Below are positions 7,027-12,708 of a stretch of 12,708 nt of DNA, one piece after another (the first letter of the stretch is position 1; each line of letters starts with the position of its first letter). The stretch comes from Gammaproteobacteria bacterium (lineage in GTDB: Bacteria; Pseudomonadota; Gammaproteobacteria; Chromatiales; Chromatiaceae). Location: positions 1 to 12,708 of the forward strand of contig JABDQZ010000315.1 in NCBI GenBank assembly GCA_013041975.1. Reading direction: 5' to 3'. The position numbers and the translations under genes were made by a program. The notes beneath the pieces were generated by a model that ran no database searches, had not been told where the DNA came from, and worked only from the letters and a program-made list of their open reading frames with translations.

Positions 7027-9166
7027 TGAAATGCCTGAGGAAGAGTCGACTCAGCGCACGGAAAACCTGAAACCCTGCTGGCTCAAATCCATGATCAAAG
7101 CGCACATAGACACGGCTACCAAGGAAATCAGAGCGAATCTCTTGCGGCAATTCCAGTTCAAGCTGAAAAATCTGCTGCAGCGTTGTGACTCCCTCGTTAT
7201 CTTGTGGATTAACCGCAATATCACCACCACCCGCACTTCCAAGGGCTGGCGTCGGTAATTTAGTAGATCCGCCTGGTACAATGCGACGAATACTGGCTGG
7301 AATCGGGTCTGCGTCCCAGGATGTCAGCATCACCTCAACGCCCCGGGTATTTTGCTTGACCATGCTGATGTCATCCTGAACTACAATCACCCTCACGGTC
7401 AGGGTTACCGGTTCCAGCACATAACCCACCAGTTGTCCCTTGGTAACAAACCTTCCAGGCAGATCAGTGGCGTTGGGCACGATGAAACGTCCATTAGCCG
7501 GGCTTTGATACACCAGTGCTGACCGACGTTGCTGCGCAAGCTTTAGATCAGCCTCGGATGCAACCATCTGCTCTCGGACCTGGGCAGCCAGTACCTTGTC
7601 AGAAGGTTGTAATGCATCGTAGCGAGCCTGCAGCTCTTCCACCTGGGACTTGAACACATCAACTCGTGCTCCCAAAAATGGCTCTTCAGCCTGAATAAGC
7701 GGCTGTCCACGAACAACTTGAGCATCCACCGGCACCAGTAATTGATCAATAAAGCCATCTACTGCTGCACGCACCTGGGCTTCTTCCGGAATCCAGATAA
7801 CACCTTCTGTTCGTGTCCAGTTGGGAAAAGGCATAACGAATAACAAGAGACCGAGACCAGCTATGCCCATACCGCTGAACATCAATGCTCTGGGTCGTTT
7901 CCGGCGGAGATTGGTGCCGGTGAATAAATACTTAAATATTTTACTGAGTGGAATCATTATCTGTGTTGTGATTGCCCATATTGCAAGAATAATCCCTACG
8001 AAAAAAAATTTGCCTGCAATAAATAATATAATAATAAATGTAATAAAAACCCGATAAATAAATGACGCAATACCGTAAAAAACCAGCCAGGCTCGTTCAC
8101 CCAGACTATGTGCAGTAGATTCTGCATCTGCAACCTTGAATAAATAACGTTGGAACAGATATCCCAGATAACGGTTAGCTCGTGTACCCAGATTAGGTAT
8201 TTCGATAGCATCTGACATGACATAATAACCATCGAATTTCAGCAGAGGATTGCCATTAAAAAATAGCGTAGATACTCCACTGATCAGCATTACATTATAG
8301 GCAATGGCACGCACCATACCGGGCTCAACGGCAAGCCATACAAAGAGTGCCAGTGAACCAAGAAACAACTCAACACCAATACCAGCTGCACCGACAGCCA
8401 TGCGTTTATATTTATCCTTGAAGCCCCACGCTGCAGAAGCATCGACGTAGGGCACTGGCGACAGCACAAGCAACATGATCCCTATGTCATGAACTTCAGC
8501 ACCCCATTTTTTTGCCACATAGGCATGCCCAAGCTCATGGAATGCCTTGACGACTGGATAAACGAACCAGAGTAATACCAGGTTCCCCGCGCTGAGCACA
8601 CGCTCAGTAATATTTTCAGTCAGATCTGTCCAGTGTGATACTGCAAGGACGCCGCCCATGGTCACCACAATGAGCCAGATCAAAAAACCGAATTTACCTA
8701 ACAATGGCTCCACCCAGGGAAAAGTTCGGTTCAGAAAGGGATCAGGATCAAACATTGGAAAACGCAGTGCCAGAGGAGACCAGAAGCGTTTCTTCCAGCG
8801 CATTCGCTCGTGGCGCTGATATCGCCTGAAGACCTCCATGCTGTCCGGCGGAAGATCTCCCAACAAAGCATCAGCCGAATGAAGTTGTCCAAGCAGACGG
8901 ATCACCTCGTCCTGTGTTGGGGCCGAGTCGCCAAGCTGGGTAGTGGTCAAGTCCCAGATTTCCTGGACTGTGCGTTGACCATCCATGAGGCTGATAAAGT
9001 GATACACCGCCGGAGGAAATCGATGGGCTTTATCTGCGACAGCATCCTGAAGGACAAACCAGATCTGGTCACGATAAACCTGACGCAGAATTTTTACATG
9101 TGAACGCAAACGCGGCCGCAAGCTGGAAACGCGATACCACGAAGGGCTAAATGGTGAATCGCTCAC
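7019..9166 (-). CDS. PqqD-like / M50 zinc metalloprotease / HlyD-like fusion protein
   Basis: A 715-residue polytopic inner-membrane protein in three parts. Residues about 20-105 resemble the PqqD-like winged-helix domain (HRFPPAVYHFISLMDGQRTV), a fold that binds peptides in some RiPP systems. Residues about 160-450 form a multi-pass membrane domain with the zinc-protease motif HELGH (210-214) and a second motif NGNPLLKFDGYY (304-315), whose Asp is the likely third zinc ligand. This matches 'peptide zinc metalloprotease' members of the M50 site-2 protease family. Residues about 454-700 form a periplasmic HlyD-like region with a lipoyl-type half (GVIWIPEEAQVRAAVDG), a short helical hairpin and a second half (SPANGRFIVPNA). 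All catalytic residues are present. The start is GTG at 9166 with AAGG 11 nt upstream, 13 nt after the preceding stop. Substrate unknown. Confidence 0.9.
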   Translation of the reverse strand: MSDSPFSPSWYRVSSLRPRLRSHVKILRQVYRDQIWFVLQDAVADKAHRFPPAVYHFISLMDGQRTVQEIWDLTTTQLGDSAPTQDEVIRLLGQLHSADALLGDLPPDSMEVFRRYQRHERMRWKKRFWSPLALRFPMFDPDPFLNRTFPWVEPLLGKFGFLIWLIVVTMGGVLAVSHWTDLTENITERVLSAGNLVLLWFVYPVVKAFHELGHAYVAKKWGAEVHDIGIMLLVLSPVPYVDASAAWGFKDKYKRMAVGAAGIGVELFLGSLALFVWLAVEPGMVRAIAYNVMLISGVSTLFFNGNPLLKFDGYYVMSDAIEIPNLGTRANRYLGYLFQRYLFKVADAESTAHSLGERAWLVFYGIASFIYRVFITFIIILFIAGKFFFVGIILAIWAITTQIMIPLSKIFKYLFTGTNLRRKRPRALMFSGMGIAGLGLLLFVMPFPNWTRTEGVIWIPEEAQVRAAVDGFIDQLLVPVDAQVVRGQPLIQAEEPFLGARVDVFKSQVEELQARYDALQPSDKVLAAQVREQMVASEADLKLAQQRRSALVYQSPANGRFIVPNATDLPGRFVTKGQLVGYVLEPVTLTVRVIVVQDDISMVKQNTRGVEVMLTSWDADPIPASIRRIVPGGSTKLPTPALGSAGGGDIAVNPQDNEGVTTLQQIFQLELELPQEIRSDFLGSRVYVRFDHGFEPAGFQVFRALSRLFLRHFNV

Positions 9167-9179
9167 AGGCTATTGTACC

Positions 9180-11036
9180 TTATGGCCACCAGGACCAGAG
9201 CCACATACGGAACCAGTGTGTCAGTTTATGAGTCCATATCCAGATAAGCTTGCGTTCATCCACATGAATTTTTCCAACCCCCTCCATCCCGGGATTCAGC
9301 TTTTCTCCTCCCGATTGTACGATGGACTCCACGCGGAAAAAGTTTCTACCTTCGTCAACCACGGAGACCGGAGTAATCTTATCGACAACAATATCGAGTT
9401 TTTCATTAGCAAGACTGGTCAGCGAAAGTATTCCGGTTTGACCGACTTTGACGTCATTAATATCACGCTCGTCAACCTTCATGATGACGCGGTAACTATC
9501 CAGCGGTGCCAGTTCAAACAATACGTTGCCTCGCTCAACCGCTGCACCAAGTGACTGACTGAGATCGCCTTTAACAACAACCGCGTCAAACGGTGCAAGC
9601 AATCGGGTACGGGCAATTTGGTCATCCACCAGTTTGACCTGGGATTCTATCTGGCTGTTCTGGGCCTCGAGGATACGTGTACGGGCCCTGTTACCCTCGG
9701 CAATTGCCTGGCGTCTCTCACTTTCCTGCTGAGCTGCCTGACTGAGTAATTTTATACGCTCAAGTTGCAGATCACGATCATCCAGAGTGGCAAGAATATC
9801 ACCTTTGCTGACAATATCACCTGCACGGGCACGGGCGTCAACGATGTAACCCTGCATTGCAGCCGTTATGGCTCTTTGAATCTTGCCTTCAAGACTGGCA
9901 TCGGCCGTAACCCTGTAATCACCGTCAACGATAGAAAAGAACGTGATCAACAGTACAAACATTGCCGTTACAAATTTCAAGGTAGCATGGCGAGGCCCAA
10001 CCAGTTTTTTCCAGTAGCCTGCCAGACTTTCCCAGGCCTTGCGTATGAGCCATCTGTCTTCCCTGCGCTTGATATCAAGCATTGGACCCAGCAGCAGCGC
10101 CGCATGCTCACACAGGTCTACCGTGTGTTCATCGAATTCCTTATCAGTAGGTAATTCCAGAGCGAGAGCCCCAAGCACGGTTGACCCGGCCGTCAGTGGA
10201 ATCGTACAGACACTACCTGCACCGTGTTGCTGGAGTAGTTCGGAATGGGCTTGTGTCAGTTGAAAAACACTGTCATTACGGGGAGGAAACACCACTGTTG
10301 CCAGTTGATCAGCCGCTTCTTCCATAGCCGATTCGAGAAGTCGAATCAGGTTGGCCTTTTTTGCAAAGGACGCACTGTGTGAAAGTGCGCTGATTCTGAT
10401 TTGCCCTCCTTTGAGGAAACCGATACTGACCCTTTCGCAACCAAAAGTTGTTGCTAATTCTGTCACCACCGCGGTTGCAGCTGCCTGAAACCGTTCGTGC
10501 TGCAACGATGTAGCGATCAGTTCAAGCACTGTCACCAGCCTTGCTTTACTCGTGAAAACCTTACGGCGGGCCAGCACCTCCAGCCATCCTATTCCCCAAC
10601 CAAGCCGCTCGACAACACCTTGTACAGAAGTTTCAGAACGACCTTCAAGTTCTAAAGCGACTGAGCCGTAGAGTTCATCATCGACCACTACCGGATGGGC
10701 AATAAAAACGGGTTCAGATTTCTTTGCCTTGCGAGTTACGCCTTCGACGACAACCTGACGGCTTTTTAGCGACTGATCAACCACAGCCGCCAATTGGGGG
10801 CTGCCTTCAATACCTTCGGGCCAGATCGCCACCGGTGAAAAAGTAGCTGCCTCCATCGTGCGTATGACAACAGCACCTCGAATAACACCTGAAAAAAAAC
10901 GACACTGGATATCTAACCAGTTTGTCGTGAACTCATGCATATCAGTTGCATGTATGAGTCTCGCCCAAAAATCGGACCTGTATTCTCCCTCGCCACGGTC
11001 ATCCGAGACCAAAACGAGGGATTCATCCTGCGCCAT
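9180..11036 (-). CDS. GAF-domain / HlyD membrane-fusion adaptor
   Basis: A 618-residue protein. Residues about 20-155 look like a divergent GAF domain, and 165-320 like a second, clearer GAF domain (LATTFGCERVSIGFLKGG; TIPLTAGSTVLGALALEL). A single membrane segment lies at 353-370, after a basic helix. The periplasmic part, 375-597, has a lipoyl/barrel-sandwich half (AAMQGYIVDARARAGDIVSKGD), a coiled-coil hairpin at about 425-475, the second half (LLAPFDAVVVKGDLSQ) and a beta-barrel. The last 25 residues are unusually Trp-rich. It is probably anchored in the inner membrane with cytoplasmic sensor domains and a periplasmic adaptor bridging to TolC. GAF domains bind small ligands; none can be named here. 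The ribosome binding site GAGAGG lies 5 nt before ATG 11036. Gaps are 37 nt from the TolC gene and 13 nt to the M50 gene, so all belong to one operon. Confidence 0.88.
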   Translation of the reverse strand: MAQDESLVLVSDDRGEGEYRSDFWARLIHATDMHEFTTNWLDIQCRFFSGVIRGAVVIRTMEAATFSPVAIWPEGIEGSPQLAAVVDQSLKSRQVVVEGVTRKAKKSEPVFIAHPVVVDDELYGSVALELEGRSETSVQGVVERLGWGIGWLEVLARRKVFTSKARLVTVLELIATSLQHERFQAAATAVVTELATTFGCERVSIGFLKGGQIRISALSHSASFAKKANLIRLLESAMEEAADQLATVVFPPRNDSVFQLTQAHSELLQQHGAGSVCTIPLTAGSTVLGALALELPTDKEFDEHTVDLCEHAALLLGPMLDIKRREDRWLIRKAWESLAGYWKKLVGPRHATLKFVTAMFVLLITFFSIVDGDYRVTADASLEGKIQRAITAAMQGYIVDARARAGDIVSKGDILATLDDRDLQLERIKLLSQAAQQESERRQAIAEGNRARTRILEAQNSQIESQVKLVDDQIARTRLLAPFDAVVVKGDLSQSLGAAVERGNVLFELAPLDSYRVIMKVDERDINDVKVGQTGILSLTSLANEKLDIVVDKITPVSVVDEGRNFFRVESIVQSGGEKLNPGMEGVGKIHVDERKLIWIWTHKLTHWFRMWLWSWWP

Positions 11037-11041
11037 CAGAA

Positions 11042-11047
11042 CCTCTC
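11042..11047 (-). promoter_or_regulatory. Strong ribosome binding site of the GAF-HlyD gene
   Basis: GAGAGG on the minus strand with a 5-nt spacer to ATG 11036; the clearest Shine-Dalgarno sequence in the export operon, and it fixes the start of the 618-residue protein. Confidence 0.65.
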
Positions 11048-11073
11048 ACAATCAGTGCCGCGACTTGCATCTA

Positions 11074-12438
11074 TTAATGCAACTTTTCTGCAACATAGGC
11101 CAGGTCGGCTTCGGAAAGAGTCCCCGCCGCCTGTTTGAGTCTTAAACGATTGATTAGATAATCATAACGGGACTGCGCAAAATCCCGTTTTGCACTATAC
11201 AAGTCACGTTGTGCATCAAGCACAGGCAGTATTGTATTCAAACCTGATTTATAACCCTCGGTTTTAACCCTTAAGACACTTTGCTGAGCCACTACTGACT
11301 TTTTCAGTGCATTGATCAAGCTTACGCCGCTCACAATTGCATCAAATGCAGCCCTGGTTCTACGGTCCAGTGAACGGTATTCGAACTCATACTCTTCCTG
11401 AGCTTTCTGATATCGATATGAGGCTTCCTTGGTTGCGGTTTTAACTGAACCTCCCTCGTAAATTGGAACGCTCAACTGCAGCATCACATCGGTGGAATTG
11501 ACAGTGCTACCACCCCCATACAAAGTACTACCAGCATTCTTGTAGCTATGATTCAGTTTCACTGACAGATTTGGGTAATGTCCAGCGCTCTTTCGTTTTA
11601 TCTCCTGGCGGGCCACATTTACGCCTTCTAGACGAGCCAAAAGGATAAGGTTTTTCTGCGCTGCTGTTTCCAGCCAGGACTCTACTGCTTGCGGCTCTGG
11701 ATATTCCAGGGAAAAGTCTTCCAGCAGTTTTTGTACATTGCTGATATTCTCTCCGGTGATTTCCCGTAATCCCTGGTAGGCATCTCTTAATTTACTCTGG
11801 GCCTCAATCTCGTGAGCATTGGCTACGGCATAACGCGCATCAGCATCATATTGCTGCGTAGCAGTTCCAAGCCCTGACTGCCTCCTTGCCTTGGCAGTCT
11901 CAACAAGTTTGCCAACCGATTTCCGTTCTGCAGTTGCCAAAGCCAGGCTGTCTTTTGCTGCAAGCACTACCAGATAGGCGGATACCGTCCTCATCAATAG
12001 ATCCTGCTCAGAGGCAAGTGCGGTATATTCAGCCTGTTTGGTTATCGACTTGGACTGCTTAAACTGTTCGATGACTTCCTTGCGGAATATCGGCTGGCTA
12101 ATCGAGAGTGTATAGCTAAAGGTATCGTATTTTGTTGAGCCCGCACCGTAGATCGGGTTAGCACTTTCCTCAACCTCCTGGCGCGTTGTCATTTGTTCAG
12201 CATCAAACATGATGGTGGGAAGGAATCCTGCACGCGCCTGGTCGACTGCCATTTCACTTGCGCTCGACTCAGCCTTGGCGGCAAGGAATTTCGGATCATT
12301 CTGGACAGCAAGTTCATAAGCTTCCATGAGTGTCTGCGCTGTCGCCAGTCCCGGCATCAAGAAAGCCGCACAGCATAACGCCAGCATCTTTGAAGCAGGT
12401 CTGCCGAATAATTGAGATAAAGGTTTCCTAGCTTTCAT
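11074..12438 (-). CDS. TolC-family outer-membrane channel protein
   Basis: A 454-residue precursor. A basic N-terminus and a hydrophobic stretch (MLALCCAAFLMPGLATA) form a Sec signal peptide, probably cleaved after residue 34 (ATA-QT). The mature protein begins with the family-typical LMEAYELAVQNDP and has two repeated long-helix/beta-strand halves (roughly 35-230 and 240-445). These include QARAGFLPTIMFDAEQ and, in the second half, HYPNLSVKLNHSY and LNTILPVLDAQRDLYSAKRDF. These are hallmarks of outer-membrane efflux proteins that trimerise into a channel-tunnel across the outer membrane and periplasm. The length is normal. It lies 41 nt after the partial adaptor gene and 37 nt before the GAF-HlyD gene, so it is the likely exit duct for this system. 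A specific type I secretion or drug-efflux assignment cannot be made from the sequence. Confidence 0.93.
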   Translation of the reverse strand: MKARKPLSQLFGRPASKMLALCCAAFLMPGLATAQTLMEAYELAVQNDPKFLAAKAESSASEMAVDQARAGFLPTIMFDAEQMTTRQEVEESANPIYGAGSTKYDTFSYTLSISQPIFRKEVIEQFKQSKSITKQAEYTALASEQDLLMRTVSAYLVVLAAKDSLALATAERKSVGKLVETAKARRQSGLGTATQQYDADARYAVANAHEIEAQSKLRDAYQGLREITGENISNVQKLLEDFSLEYPEPQAVESWLETAAQKNLILLARLEGVNVARQEIKRKSAGHYPNLSVKLNHSYKNAGSTLYGGGSTVNSTDVMLQLSVPIYEGGSVKTATKEASYRYQKAQEEYEFEYRSLDRRTRAAFDAIVSGVSLINALKKSVVAQQSVLRVKTEGYKSGLNTILPVLDAQRDLYSAKRDFAQSRYDYLINRLRLKQAAGTLSEADLAYVAEKLH

Positions 12439-12479
12439 CTTTGATTGCCTATTCCTGATGTAAATTTACTGGAAAAAAT

Positions 12480-12707
12480 CTATTCGAATATCACGGTACA
12501 ATTCACGCCCGCCGGTATTTTATTTTCCTGATTGGTCATTTGTAAACGTATGCCAAGCGTTCTGCTGGCTGCGTCAATGACCTTATCCACTACCACCACT
12601 TTAGCTTCAAAAGTCTCTTTCAGATAGGGTGCCATGTTGACTTTTCCAGTCATTCCCACCTTGATTTTTCCGAACAGGGATGCAGGTGCGACCACCTCAA
12701 CATTAAG
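12480..12707 (-). CDS. Periplasmic adaptor (HlyD/RND membrane-fusion family), C-terminal fragment
   Basis: The right edge of the window cuts this gene. The last 75 codons and a TAG stop are visible; the frame is open to the window end (LNVEVVAPASLFGK). The segment looks like the beta-barrel and membrane-proximal domains of an RND-type periplasmic adaptor: VAPASLFGKIKVGMTGKV, then VVDKVIDAASRTLGIRLQM and IPAGVNCTVIF. The pattern 'D..IDAAS.T..I...' followed by 'PAG' near the C-terminus is typical of this family. It is the most upstream visible gene of the minus-strand operon. A GTG at 12695 is in frame but is an internal codon, since homologous sequence continues upstream. Whether the gene also carries extra domains, or is preceded by a pump gene, cannot be seen. 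Confidence 0.82.
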   Translation of the reverse strand, partial: LNVEVVAPASLFGKIKVGMTGKVNMAPYLKETFEAKVVVVDKVIDAASRTLGIRLQMTNQENKIPAGVNCTVIFE

Positions 12708-12708
12708 T

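Noticed and set aside
7920..8060. Very AT-rich patch inside the M50 gene that might suggest an insertion or promoter
   Set aside because: It encodes consecutive Ile/Phe/Leu-rich membrane segments in the correct frame, which explains the base composition.
7543..8232. Alternative reading frames inside the M50 fusion gene, on both strands
   Set aside because: They are shadows of a long gene with clear protein motifs and show no independent start signals.
1..12708. CRISPR arrays, insertion sequences, transposases or integrases
   Set aside because: No regularly spaced repeats and no transposase or recombinase coding sequence seen on either strand.

Overview
The window reads as chromosomal DNA from a Gram-negative bacterium, most likely a gammaproteobacterium of moderate GC content. 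The basis is an outer-membrane TolC-family protein, periplasmic adaptor proteins, UppP, and a fused ATP sulfurylase/APS kinase beside CysQ. No species can be named from the sequence alone. Nearly everything is on the minus strand. The exceptions are the tail of a histone-deacetylase-family gene at the left edge and a tRNA-Gly gene near 3.6 kb.

Region 1 (about 1-3500) is housekeeping. The C-terminus of an AcuC/HDAC-like amidohydrolase (+ strand) converges on a minus-strand cluster transcribed uppP > sat-cysC fusion > cysQ. The sat-cysC/cysQ pair makes PAPS and removes PAP. The ATP-sulfurylase half of the fusion has lost several residues that define its active site, while the APS-kinase half looks intact.

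Region 2 (about 3580-3750) is a compact tRNA-Gly(GCC) transcription unit with a strong sigma-70 promoter and an intrinsic terminator.

Region 3 (about 3870-4960) is AT-rich. It carries three small minus-strand genes that I do not recognise: one with a helical N-terminus, one with two membrane segments, and one with a single membrane segment.

Region 4 (about 5030-12708) is the notable part: a tightly packed minus-strand operon, read right to left. It contains the C-terminus of a periplasmic adaptor (cut by the window end), a TolC-family outer-membrane channel, a GAF-domain/HlyD adaptor fusion, a PqqD-like/M50 protease/HlyD fusion, and a shortened SecA-like ATPase. The last two overlap by 8 nt. 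There is no ABC or RND pump in the window. The composition suggests an envelope-spanning export or processing machine in which a mini-SecA may supply energy, the M50 protein may bind or cleave a substrate at the inner membrane, and adaptors plus TolC form the route out. I know of no characterised system with this composition. The substrate gene is not visible here and may lie beyond the right edge.
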